From Anaerovorax odorimutans (lineage in GTDB: Bacteria > Bacillota > Clostridia > Peptostreptococcales > Anaerovoracaceae): a stretch of 64,000 nt of DNA. The stretch is from contig NZ_JANFXK010000001.1 of assembly GCF_024459955.1 (NCBI RefSeq), forward strand, positions 451,742-515,741, in the 5' to 3' direction. Of this stretch, positions 17,937 through 25,780 are shown piece after piece. How positions within the stretch are numbered: position 1 is the stretch's first letter; each line of letters begins with the position of its first letter. The notes beneath the pieces are model-generated. The model was not told where the DNA came from. It saw only the letters and a list, made by a program, of their open reading frames with translations, and searched no databases. The position numbers and the translations under genes were made by a program.

Positions 17937-18707
17937 TCAATTATTTTCTTCAAAAAAATCATATACGATCTTCGAAGTTCTTGCTAAAATCTCCCTCGCG
18001 TCGTTATTGGACGCGGCATCCCAAACAAAAAAGCAGTAGATGTAGTCCGTCTTTTCCCCATAGACGATGGCAATGTCGTGATTCAGGCAATCCAGTTCAC
18101 CGCTCTTTCTGGCCATGGGCAGCTCGTCGGGCAGATCCACCCGCATCATGCATTCGTCCGCCTGGCCTTTCATGATCTCCAGCATTTTGCTGTCATACGG
18201 CTCGCCCAGCAGTCTTCCGTCGTAGAGCCGCTGCAGCAGCTCCGCCATTTCCCCTGCGGAAGTCAGATTTTCCTTTCCCCTTTTTGCTGCTTCAAAATCC
18301 ATCATTTTGCGCTGGAGCAGGGATTTTCCAAAGCCCAGTTCTCTGATGCACCGATTGATCCGCTCCATCCCCAGGAAGTCAATCATCACATTGGTAGCCG
18401 TGTTATCGCTGTAAACGATCATCAGCCGCAGCAGTTCTTCCAGCGTATAGTCCCTGGGATTTAGAAATTCCAGAACGCTAAAGGGCACCACGTCGGAGCT
18501 TTGAACCGGAATCCGGTCCGCCAGACTCAGTCTGCCGTCCTTGACCCGTACCATGGCTTCCGTCAAAATGAACATTTTTATCAGACTCGCCGAAGCAGTC
18601 ACAGTCTCCGACCGGTATTCCCAGGTCTGTCCGTCTTTAAGGCTGCGGATTACGAACGCGCCCTCAGCCCGGCCTTCCAGCTGGCGAATCAGTTTTTCTT
18701 TTATCAC
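17937..18707 (-). CDS. Class A beta-lactamase-fold serine hydrolase
   Basis: 256 residues from a GTG at 18707 preceded by AAGGTGAG. The ATG 57 bases upstream lies inside a terminator hairpin and is not the start. Catalytic motifs of the penicillin-binding fold are present: SLIK at about 41-44, SDN in YSDNTATNV and KSG in ARKSGEL. An omega-loop-like stretch MMDFEAAKRGKENLTS lies between. No signal peptide is visible from this start, which is unusual for a true beta-lactamase and suggests a cytosolic esterase or peptide hydrolase. First gene of the OPT-epimerase operon. Confidence 0.78.
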   Translation of the reverse strand: MIKEKLIRQLEGRAEGAFVIRSLKDGQTWEYRSETVTASASLIKMFILTEAMVRVKDGRLSLADRIPVQSSDVVPFSVLEFLNPRDYTLEELLRLMIVYSDNTATNVMIDFLGMERINRCIRELGFGKSLLQRKMMDFEAAKRGKENLTSAGEMAELLQRLYDGRLLGEPYDSKMLEIMKGQADECMMRVDLPDELPMARKSGELDCLNHDIAIVYGEKTDYIYCFFVWDAASNNDAREILARTSKIVYDFFEENN

Positions 18708-18733
18708 GTTTTTCTCACCTTCTTTCTTCGTAC

Positions 18734-18781
18734 AAAAAAACCCAGCGGCAAAACTAGTATTCACTAGCCTTGACTGGGTTT
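18734..18781 (-). terminator. Terminator between the DUF3870 and beta-lactamase-fold genes
   Basis: Outer arms AAACCCAG and CTGGGTTT and inner arms CTAGT/ACTAG form a long stem, followed on the minus strand by seven T. Confidence 0.75.
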
Positions 18782-18815
18782 CATTCAGGATGATATGCGG
18801 GGTAAGCCGCCATAT

Positions 18816-19160
18816 CTATTTGAATAAAGCAGTTTGGTAATACTTTTCCTTAACTTCCGTATATTTTTTTATCGCATCTTTGTATGCGGTGATGATTGCT
18901 TTCTGTGATGAGCCGAAATACCGCCTGGCCAGTTCTTTTTCCACTTCCGGATCGTACTGGCTGAAGGACTTTCCGAGAAAGAGGTCGTGAACAAACCGAT
19001 TGGTGATATCAATGGTAGCCGAACATTCCAGATCCGCCACCAGGTCTGTCTGCGTGTCAATGACAAATCCGATGAAAAAGATTTTGAAATTGCTGGTAAT
19101 TGCGTTGTCACTGCTGGTTTTGCCGTGACCTACGATGTAAACGGTGCTGTCTTTATACAT
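18816..19160 (-). CDS. DUF3870 domain protein
   Basis: 114 residues. Starts MYKDSTVYIVGHGKTSS and contains the family hallmarks FVIDTQTDLVADLECSATID, RFVHDLFLG and RYFGSSQKAIITAYKDAIKKY. DUF3870 proteins are short cytosolic proteins of unknown function common in Clostridia. ATG 19160 is preceded by AAAAGGCGACCCA. The frame stays open a further 378 bases upstream, but that is Pro-rich translation of the G-rich repeat region on the other strand and is not part of the gene. It ends before its own terminator. Confidence 0.82.
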   Translation of the reverse strand: MYKDSTVYIVGHGKTSSDNAITSNFKIFFIGFVIDTQTDLVADLECSATIDITNRFVHDLFLGKSFSQYDPEVEKELARRYFGSSQKAIITAYKDAIKKYTEVKEKYYQTALFK

Positions 19161-19261
19161 TGGGTCGCCTTTTCTAATCTGGTTTGAAGGCAGCGGCGTG
19201 TTGAAATATGCCGGGCTGCAATCGTATATTAGAACAATAGCATAATTTTTGAGGATTGTCC

Positions 19262-19437
19262 ATAAAATTTGTCGGAAAAGAGGGTTGGGGGTGGGGCGGG
19301 GTGTCGGGGGAGCTGTTGGGCGCGGGGGTTGGGAAGCGGTTGGAGGTAGGGTGTCGGGGGGAACTGTTGATGCCGGGTGTTGGGCGCAGGGGTTGGGGCG
19401 AGACGTCGGAAACTGTTGGGGCGGGGTGTTATAAAAT
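19262..19437 (+). repeat. G-rich imperfect tandem repeat
   Basis: Within the 740-base gap between DUF3870 and the dipeptidase gene the plus strand carries dense runs of three to six G. They fall into repeated units of the form GGGTGTCGGGG..AACTGTTG..GGGTGTTGGGCGC.GGGGTTGGG. The runs would allow several G-quadruplexes. The rest of the gap holds no gene I can support except the hairpin element at 19735-19879. Confidence 0.7.
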
Positions 19438-19734
19438 GTGAAAAAAGCAGGCGTTTTATAAAAAAGTTTCCCGTTTCGGCGCTGCCTGATGAGAAATTTG
19501 CGGAAAATCCTCTCTGGCTGCCGGAAAAGCGGGCGCAAACGTTGAAAAAAGATATAAAACTCCTGCGATTTTCATTTTTTATACGGGCGAGCGGGCGGTG
19601 GGTTAATCTCCGCATTGGGCTGCAGCGCTCCCTTTGCTTGGATGCGGATAACAGCTCCGACTTGGGTGGAGTGTTGAGCGGGGTACTCCAGATTTGAGGT
19701 TCTTCTCCATTTCCGGCGAAAAAACCTTCTTTCT

Positions 19735-19879
19735 GGATAAAAGTTGTAGGCTGAAAGGCTCTGTTTTGAATCATTTCCCGCTGAATGGGCGCATTTTAAA
19801 AAATGACCCGCTCAGATCGTTGAAAAGTTACCCATATTTTCCTGAAAACAGGAGAATATGGGTAACTTGGTTATACGAA
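19735..19879. repeat. Dispersed 145-base element with hairpin (family C, copy 1)
   Basis: Begins GGATAAAAGTTGTAGGCTG and ends with a long hairpin AAGTTACCCATATTTTCCTG / CAGGAGAATATGGGTAACTT (19825-19868), then TTATACGA. The same 145-base layout occurs at 45305-45449. On the minus strand the hairpin is followed by TTTTC and may also terminate the dipeptidase transcript. Confidence 0.75.
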
Positions 19880-19901
19880 CAGGTTCCCCGAGCCTGGCGG
19901 G

Positions 19902-21200
19902 TCAGGCGTTTGCCAGCTGATACATGGCCTGGGCCATAATTTTAGTATTGTTGAGCAGGTTGGGAACGGATATATATTCGTTTTTCTGATGGATCACGTT
20001 TTCCTGGTCCGGAAAGACCGGTCCGAAGGCTACAATATTTTTCATGGCTTTGGCATAAGTGCCGCCTCCGATTACAATGGGATCGGCTTTCGTTCCCGTC
20101 TGTTCCTGATAGATCCGCTGCAGCGTTTCCACTAAGACGCTGTCCTCCGGCACGTACAGAGGCGGGGTGTTTCTTTCCAGCTCCGCATGAAGTCCAAAGT
20201 CCGCCGCTTTTTGCGCCGCGCTTTTAAAAGCCTCTTCAAAATCCATGCCGTATGGATACCGGCAGTCAAACCAGATTACAATGCGATTTTCGTTGCCTTC
20301 CAAAAGTCCTGCGTTGACGGTCACGGCGCCGAACTTGCCTTCGTCATGGGCGATCCCCAGTCCTTTTCCATCCGTCTTATCGCCCACGCAAGCGCTGAAA
20401 AAGTCAGTAAAGCTTTTCAGGTCCCCAGGCAATTGACATTCTGCCATTTTTTCCATCAGCTTTGCGATGGCGTTTTCTCCCTGCCAAGGCGTACTGGCAT
20501 GGGCCGCTTTTCCCTGAGCTTCCAGTTTCCTGGAGGTTCCGTCCTCAAGGCGCAGCTCAGCCTTTGCCAGGTCCGGCACCTGATTTACGGCCTCCCCTGC
20601 TGAGGCTGAAATTAGGGTTTTGGAATCCAGGTTTTTTTCGATGCGAAAGCGGGCCAGCCCTTTTTCAGAGAAAATAACCGGGTAATCGGCGTCTGGCGTA
20701 AATCCCATAACCGGACTTTCCTCCGTTTCATTATAACGGTCAACATCCTCATCTCCGCTTTCCTCATCCGTGCCGAAGATCAGCCGGATGCGCCGTTTCA
20801 GAGAAACCCCTTCCTCTTTAATGGCTTTCAGCGCATACAATGCCCCGATCATCGGGCCTTTATCATCCAGCGTTCCACGGCCATAGATACGGTCGCCGCA
20901 CAACTCTCCCAGAGGATCGTGGTCCCAGCCGTCGCCCAGCGGAACCACGTCCAGATGGCCCAAAACGGCAATCATTTCCTCACCCTCTCCGTATTCGGCG
21001 TATCCGATCATATTATCAAGATTCCTTGTACGAAAGCCCATGGACTCCGCCAGCTTTAGCGTATGCTCCAGCGCTTTTTTAGGGCCCGAACCGAAAGGCG
21101 ATCCTTCCTCCGCTTCTCCGCGTACACTGTTGATGCCGACACATTTCAGCACATCCTCCACCAGATTATCTTTGTTCTTTTCGATAGCTTGTTCAAACAT
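19902..21200 (-). CDS. M20 family dipeptidase (PepV/Sapep type)
   Basis: 432 residues. Co-catalytic zinc site: His82 in GHLDVVP, Asp112 in GRGTLDDKGP, Glu146/Glu147 in GTDEESGDED and a C-terminal His in ENVIHQKNEYISV. The GWDHDPLGE stretch and the overall length match PepV-like metallodipeptidases, which cleave dipeptides in the cytosol. GAAAGGAAACTGACATTC precedes ATG 21200. The MFS gene ends 5 bases upstream, so a carrier and a peptidase are probably co-transcribed. Confidence 0.9.
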   Translation of the reverse strand: MFEQAIEKNKDNLVEDVLKCVGINSVRGEAEEGSPFGSGPKKALEHTLKLAESMGFRTRNLDNMIGYAEYGEGEEMIAVLGHLDVVPLGDGWDHDPLGELCGDRIYGRGTLDDKGPMIGALYALKAIKEEGVSLKRRIRLIFGTDEESGDEDVDRYNETEESPVMGFTPDADYPVIFSEKGLARFRIEKNLDSKTLISASAGEAVNQVPDLAKAELRLEDGTSRKLEAQGKAAHASTPWQGENAIAKLMEKMAECQLPGDLKSFTDFFSACVGDKTDGKGLGIAHDEGKFGAVTVNAGLLEGNENRIVIWFDCRYPYGMDFEEAFKSAAQKAADFGLHAELERNTPPLYVPEDSVLVETLQRIYQEQTGTKADPIVIGGGTYAKAMKNIVAFGPVFPDQENVIHQKNEYISVPNLLNNTKIMAQAMYQLANA

Positions 21201-21205
21201 GAATG

Positions 21206-22600
21206 TCAGTTTCCTTTCTCAGTTTCTTTTTTATCGCTTTTCCGTTTCAGCGATATGAATACGCCGACAGCGCAGACCACCGCAAAAATCAGGAAGGCGG
21301 TATGCATAGTCTTAATCAGAAGCTCCGGCGGCGCATCGGCCAAAGCCTGACTGCCCATATATCTGGATACGATCACCGTAACGATTACCATGCTGGACGT
21401 ATGTCCGATGGAACGCATCGTAGCCAGAATGGAAGACGCCACCCCGTAGTCCTTCGCTTCCACGCAGGCCATGACCGCATTGGTGTTGGGCGACGAGAAA
21501 AAAGCGAATCCGACGCCGGTTATAACCAGGGCCCCGATGATGACCCAAAGCGGCGTATGAAGTCCCACAAAGGCGAAGATCAGCACGCCCGCAGCGCATA
21601 GTCCCATGCCGAAGGATGCCAGCTTGAAAGGCGATATCCGGTCGGACAGCCTTCCGGTATAGGGGGATAAAATAGCCATCAGCGCAGGCTGCGCAATGAG
21701 AATAAAGCCCGCGGCCTGTGAACTGTAGCCCATAACCACCTGCAGGTAAATGGACATCAGGTATCCGATGGCAAAGGTCGCCCCATAATTGAGAAGCGCC
21801 GCCAGATTGGAAAAACTGTAAGCAATGTTGCTTTTAAAAATCCGCACCTGCACCACCGGATCTTCCATTTTCAGCTCGTGGCGCACAAAGATCACACCCA
21901 GGAGCAGCCCGCAGGCAACAAGAAGAATGGGGATCAGTTCCATTCCAAAATCGGACAGTCCATACATGGTAAGGACGATCATTCCGATATACAGTACGTT
22001 TCCCAGGATGTCATAGTTGGCTCCTTTGCTTTCACAGCTGTCCTTAGGCAGCTTGCTCCAGGCAATGACAAGCACCACGTATCCGATGACAGCCGTGAGA
22101 ACAAAGATCGACCTCCAGCCGAAATTGTGGTTGAGAAACCCGCCGATCACGGGTCCTGCCGAAAGTCCCACGTAGGTGGAAGCGATGGAGTATCCCAGAA
22201 CCTTCCCTCTGTCCTTTCCCGGAAAAGCGCTGATGAGAACCGCTGTATTGGTGCTGAAAATCATCGCGCCTCCCAGTCCCTGCAAAATACGCAGACCGAT
22301 CAGCATCCACATGGAAATACCGAATACCGATGCCGTGGAGCTGAGGCTGAAAATCAGAATTCCAATGACCAAAATACGTTTGCGGCAGGTCAAATCCGCG
22401 ATCCGTCCAAAGGGAACGGACAGCGCAGCAACAGTCAGCATATACGCGGTTACCAGCCATCCGACAAAGCTGGCGCTCACATTGAAATGCTGCCCCATAT
22501 CCGGAATGGACAGATTCAGCGCGCTGCCGGTAAAGGTTGTAACAAATGCTGTAGTAATGACTACAAATATAGTTGTCTTTTGATCTTTTTCATATTTCAT
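21206..22600 (-). CDS. MFS transporter, DHA2-like (14-span) family
   Basis: 464 residues with about fourteen membrane spans. The N-terminal NLSIPDMGQHFNVSASFVGWLV segment, motif A-like FGRIADLTCRKRIL and motif C-like GLSAGPVIGGFL are typical of drug:H+ antiporters (EmrB/QacA type). The ATG has no strong ribosome site. A sigma-A promoter ends about 50 bases upstream and overlaps the promoter of the divergent PAS gene. Co-transcription with a dipeptidase hints at export or exchange of peptides or amino acids, but drug efflux is the default reading. Confidence 0.87.
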   Translation of the reverse strand: MKYEKDQKTTIFVVITTAFVTTFTGSALNLSIPDMGQHFNVSASFVGWLVTAYMLTVAALSVPFGRIADLTCRKRILVIGILIFSLSSTASVFGISMWMLIGLRILQGLGGAMIFSTNTAVLISAFPGKDRGKVLGYSIASTYVGLSAGPVIGGFLNHNFGWRSIFVLTAVIGYVVLVIAWSKLPKDSCESKGANYDILGNVLYIGMIVLTMYGLSDFGMELIPILLVACGLLLGVIFVRHELKMEDPVVQVRIFKSNIAYSFSNLAALLNYGATFAIGYLMSIYLQVVMGYSSQAAGFILIAQPALMAILSPYTGRLSDRISPFKLASFGMGLCAAGVLIFAFVGLHTPLWVIIGALVITGVGFAFFSSPNTNAVMACVEAKDYGVASSILATMRSIGHTSSMVIVTVIVSRYMGSQALADAPPELLIKTMHTAFLIFAVVCAVGVFISLKRKSDKKETEKGN

Positions 22601-22654
22601 AACTTTATTATACGTCTTTTCCCATAAATATACTGTGGTTTTCTACATTTTCTA

Positions 22655-22706
22655 ATTATAACAAATCCTGGCTTAAATTGACAATGCCCTCTTCAGACCT
22701 TATAAT
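22655..22706. promoter_or_regulatory. Overlapping divergent promoters
   Basis: Plus: TTGACA (22678-22683), 17 bases, TATAAT (22701-22706). Minus: TTGTCA (22684-22679), 18 bases, TATAAT (22660-22655). The two -35 boxes share the same near-palindrome ATTGACAAT, so polymerase can probably occupy only one at a time. Confidence 0.75.
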
Positions 22707-22734
22707 TATATTAGTACATGCGGAGGAAACGATT

Positions 22735-23541
22735 ATGGACACCAATATCTTTCATGATTTTGAAAATAACATGGAACACACGGCTGAACTGTTGGACGGA
22801 ATCGCTTCCAGCGTCAGTCTTTTCATGCTGTCCGATGAATTGAAATTCCTTCATTTCAATCGGGCTGCCGATGAAATGTTCGGCTATGAAAAAGGCGGAC
22901 TCTACGCTCTGACCCAAAAGGATCCTGTCAGCATCTTTCATCCCTCCTATGTGGATGGACTGTACAGCGAGATCATCGCCACCATGCGCAACGGCAAGCT
23001 GTTTCATTTTGACTGCCGCATTCTCTGCCGCGACGGCAGCTACAAGTGGACGAATCTTTCCGCTGAGCTGGTTCAGCAGAAAGAAGGAGGCCGTCTTTAT
23101 TTTTACTGTGTCCTTTCACCCATCGAAGCGCCCCGCCACTCTCTGCTGGAGGGCCGCCATTTTCTTGTTGCCGCTGGCGATGACTGGGACCGCCATACTA
23201 TTACGGATTTAATCGAAGGTATGGGCGGAACCTGCCATACTGCAGGCAGCGGCCTGGAAGCATTGGATCTTTTCATCGCTTCGCAGGAAGATCCCTACCA
23301 CTCTGTTTTCATCGGTTCCCGTCTGACCGGTATGAACGGCTTTGAGCTTTCCAAGGAAATCCGCCACTCCGACCATCCTGACGGCAGCAAAGTTCCCCTG
23401 ATTCTTTTGATTTCAGAGGATGACCACGAAACCATGGTCCATGCCGCTGAGGAAATCGGCATCAACCTTTTCCTGCAAAAGCCCCTGGAGAAAAAAGCAA
23501 TTCGCACCCTTTTGACGCAACTGTCCCAGTCCAGCACGTAA
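22735..23541 (+). CDS. PAS domain protein with a degenerate receiver
   Basis: 268 residues from ATG 22735 (GGAGGAAACGATT upstream). Residues about 15-130 form a PAS fold (FLHFNRAADEMFGYEKG ... CRDGSYKWTNL). Residues about 140-265 resemble a response-regulator receiver (LTGMNGFELSKEIR, Lys249 in LQKPL). The phospho-acceptor Asp is missing: the site reads FIGSRLTGMNG, with Gly194 at its place, and the acidic pocket is altered (FLVAAGDDWDR). It is therefore a pseudo-receiver that probably cannot be phosphorylated. There is no output domain; it may act by protein-protein contacts. Genomic partners are not obvious. Confidence 0.8.
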   Translation: MDTNIFHDFENNMEHTAELLDGIASSVSLFMLSDELKFLHFNRAADEMFGYEKGGLYALTQKDPVSIFHPSYVDGLYSEIIATMRNGKLFHFDCRILCRDGSYKWTNLSAELVQQKEGGRLYFYCVLSPIEAPRHSLLEGRHFLVAAGDDWDRHTITDLIEGMGGTCHTAGSGLEALDLFIASQEDPYHSVFIGSRLTGMNGFELSKEIRHSDHPDGSKVPLILLISEDDHETMVHAAEEIGINLFLQKPLEKKAIRTLLTQLSQSST

Positions 23542-23599
23542 CGTGCGCCAGTAGCAAACTCCTCCTTTCCCGCATAAACTGCTGATAGGAGGGAAAACC

Positions 23600-24430
23600 A
23601 TGAGCTATCTTTCACGCCTTGACCGGGCGTTTTCCGATGTTCCCCGTCTGCCGCTTTCCGATGAGACCAGATACGTTCTTGTCAGCGACTGCCACCGGGG
23701 AAACGGCACATCCAACGACAATTTTCTCAAAAACCAAAATCTTTATCATGCCGCTTTGGAATATTATTTCCGCAAGGGCTATACTTACATAGAGCTGGGC
23801 GACGGCGATGAACTCTGGGAAAACCGCCGTTTGCAGCAGATCATTCAGATCCACAGCCAAACCTTTGAGATGCTCTTTAAATTTTATCAGCAGGGGCGGC
23901 TTTATTTTCTGTACGGAAACCACGATAAAGCCAACGAGCATCCTGCGCCGATCGGCTTTCCTGCTATTGCCCGCCATTCCGGGCTCATCCTGCAGGACCA
24001 ATCCGGCAGCGGCGACCTCTATCTAACCCACGGCCACCAGGCCGATTTTCTCAATTCCAGTCTTTGGCGGCTGTCCCGCCTGCTGGTCCGCTATCTGTGG
24101 AAACCGCTGGAGCATTTCGGAGTCCTGGACCCCACCAGTGCCGCGAAAAACAATCAGCGCAAGAATAAAACTGAGAAAAAACTTTCCCATTGGGCGGAAG
24201 AACGAAATCGCATCCTTGTATCCGGCCATACCCACCGGCCCCGTCTAGGCTCCAAAGAATCCCCCTATTTCAACACGGGCAGCTGCGTCCATCCCTATGG
24301 GGTTACGGCTATTGAAATCACCGGCCGCTGCCTGACTCTGGCAAAGTGGTCGATGCGCACCCGGGAAGACATGGTCCTGTACGTAGCCCGCGAGGAGCTG
24401 GCCGGGCCGGTATGTACAGACAAGTTCTGA
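23600..24430 (+). CDS. Metallophosphoesterase (calcineurin-like)
   Basis: 276 residues with the full dimetal motif series: Asp30/His32 (VSDCHRG), Asp68 (LGDGDELWE), Asn107-His108 (YGNHDK), His144/His146 (LTHGHQ) and SGHTH near 209-213. This is the layout of UDP-2,3-diacylglucosamine hydrolase-like (LpxH-like) and related phosphoesterases. A Gram-positive cell has no lipid A, so the substrate is unknown. ATAGGAGGGAAAACC gives a strong start at ATG 23600. It follows the PAS gene by 58 bases on the same strand. Confidence 0.87.
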   Translation: MSYLSRLDRAFSDVPRLPLSDETRYVLVSDCHRGNGTSNDNFLKNQNLYHAALEYYFRKGYTYIELGDGDELWENRRLQQIIQIHSQTFEMLFKFYQQGRLYFLYGNHDKANEHPAPIGFPAIARHSGLILQDQSGSGDLYLTHGHQADFLNSSLWRLSRLLVRYLWKPLEHFGVLDPTSAAKNNQRKNKTEKKLSHWAEERNRILVSGHTHRPRLGSKESPYFNTGSCVHPYGVTAIEITGRCLTLAKWSMRTREDMVLYVAREELAGPVCTDKF

Positions 24431-24450
24431 CCTTTTTCTTTGGCATCCCG

Positions 24451-24873
24451 TCACTTGTTAATCAGCACCAGCCCTACGAGGCAAAAAACGATTCCCGCCA
24501 CCTGCCTACCGGAAATATGCTCCTTATACAAGATCAAGCCCACTACTATCAGCAGTACTGCTAATCCCAGATTGCATACTAACGACGCAACGCTGATATT
24601 CCAGCCGATGCGGTACATCAGGATGTTGCCCACTTCCAGGCAGACAATGGTCGCACCCAGCACCACCGGCGCCCAGTTGATCTGCTTTAGCTGGCCGGCC
24701 AGGTCATGCTCCCCCGGAAGGATCAGAAAAAGCGCTAGGCTAGCCAATGCCGCTACGCTGTATGTCACAAAGAGCGCTGCGGTCGGATTTATTCCCTGGG
24801 GAACTTCCTTAGAACAAATGTGATACAGCACATTGGCGCCGATGACCATAAACACGGGAACATAGTACGGCAT
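24451..24873 (-). CDS. EamA/SMR-like small multidrug or metabolite transporter
   Basis: 140 residues from ATG 24873 (GAGGAGGTGG upstream). Four membrane spans in the drug/metabolite-transporter style, e.g. VFMVIGANVLYHI and SVASLVCNLGLAVLL near the third helix, ending in VAGIVFCLVGLVLINK. Half-size DMT proteins of this kind usually act as dimers. The frame stays open upstream through the leader but lacks a site there. It converges with the phosphoesterase gene. A structured leader in front suggests RNA-level control. Confidence 0.8.
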   Translation of the reverse strand: MPYYVPVFMVIGANVLYHICSKEVPQGINPTAALFVTYSVAALASLALFLILPGEHDLAGQLKQINWAPVVLGATIVCLEVGNILMYRIGWNISVASLVCNLGLAVLLIVVGLILYKEHISGRQVAGIVFCLVGLVLINK

Positions 24874-25020
24874 GATTTCCACCTCCTCAAAAAGTACAAA
24901 AGATATAAATGGCGCAATATCAAAGAAAGCCACCCTGCTGGAAAGCAAGGTGGCAATCTCATACCTGTCGGTACTGACTTCTCACGTATTTATTATACAC
25001 GAAGTTTTGGTTGGGGTAAA
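24874..25020 (-). promoter_or_regulatory. Promoter and structured leader of the EamA-type gene
   Basis: TTTACC (25020-25015), 17 bases, TATAAT (24997-24992). The leader of about 110 bases holds the hairpin GCCACCTTGCT-TTCC-AGCAGGGTGGC followed by TTTCTTT (about 24925-24957). The CCACCT in its 5' arm can also pair with AGGTGG of the ribosome site, so the two pairings exclude each other. I do not recognise a riboswitch class. Confidence 0.55.
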
Positions 25021-25139
25021 GATGTGTGGCGGGAATATTGGGGGTGGAGATGGGAGTTGCAGTTGTGGGGCGAGGCGCTGCTGGGGGGCTGGCTGCTGAG
25101 GAGAAATGTGAGAGGATTGGGTGTCGGGAGCTGTGCGCT

Positions 25140-25297
25140 GGTAACTTTTTTGGAAATCAGGCCCCTGGTTACGCAAAGTTGTGGGTTTGCGGGCTCTCGA
25201 AACAGGTGAACGCGAAAATTTGTGCTTTCGGCTGCTTCTGAGGCCTGCAGATCGTTGAAAAATGCGTAACTTTCCCAAAAAATTTGAAAAAGTTACC
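25140..25297. repeat. Dispersed inverted-end element (family A, copy 1)
   Basis: Begins GGTAACTTTTTTGG and ends AAAAAGTTACC. The core carries CAAAGTTGTGGGTTTGCGGG and GCGAAAATTTGTGC. Inverted-orientation relatives lie at 44463-44609 and 47595-47751. Confidence 0.75.
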
Positions 25298-25395
25298 GGG
25301 GATACGCCGGGGGCCGGGAGTTGTGGGGCGAGGCGCTGCTGGGGGCTGGCTGCTGAGGAAAATGTGGGAGGGGTGGGTGTCGAGAGCTGGTCGCT

Positions 25396-25553
25396 GGTAA
25401 CTTTTTTGGAAATCAGGCCCCTGGTTACGCAAAGTTGTGGGGTTGCGGGCTCTCGAAACAGGTGAATGCGAAAATTTGTGCTTCCTGCTGCTTCTGAGGC
25501 CGGCGGATCGTTGAAAAATGCGTAACTTTCCCAAAAAATTTGAAAAAGTTACC
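25396..25553. repeat. Dispersed inverted-end element (family A, copy 2)
   Basis: Same length (158 bases) and nearly the same sequence as copy 1, inside the second tandem unit. Confidence 0.75.
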
Positions 25554-25780
25554 GGGGATGCGCCGGGGGCCGGGAGGTACTGGAGAAGTTGGGAAGCTGG
25601 CGCTCCCTGAGAGGATGAGCGAACCGGCAATTGAGGGGCTGGATGCGGGGCGCTGGCTCGCATTATGGTCAACATATGGATTTCCTTTGATAAGTTCCCC
25701 ATTGATGTGTGCATCCGGACGTTTTTACATAGTTCGTCCGCCATATGCTAAGGCAATACTGCAAGCTGCGCGGATAGTTG

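Larger units (their letters stand above)
25061..25576. repeat. Two tandem copies of a 258-base unit
   Basis: AGTTGTGGGGCGAGGCGCTG recurs at 25061 and 25319, and the sequence between is repeated almost unchanged to about 25576. Each unit has a G-rich half and one 158-base inverted-end element (25140-25297 and 25396-25553). The open frames across it (for example on the minus strand at 25169-25744) are repeat-driven and not genes. Nothing else supportable lies between 25021 and 25780. Confidence 0.85.

Noticed and set aside
18708..18764. ATG start 57 bases upstream for the beta-lactamase-fold gene
   Set aside because: It lies in the terminator hairpin of the preceding gene, and the GTG at 18707 has a good ribosome site.
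19229..19774. Pro-rich frames opposite the G-rich tract
   Set aside because: Product of C-runs on the minus strand. The DUF3870 gene has its own start at 19160 with a ribosome site.
25169..25744. 191-residue frame on the minus strand with internal repeats
   Set aside because: It spans the tandem 258-base units; similarity between its halves is that of the DNA repeat, and no start signal or codon bias supports it.
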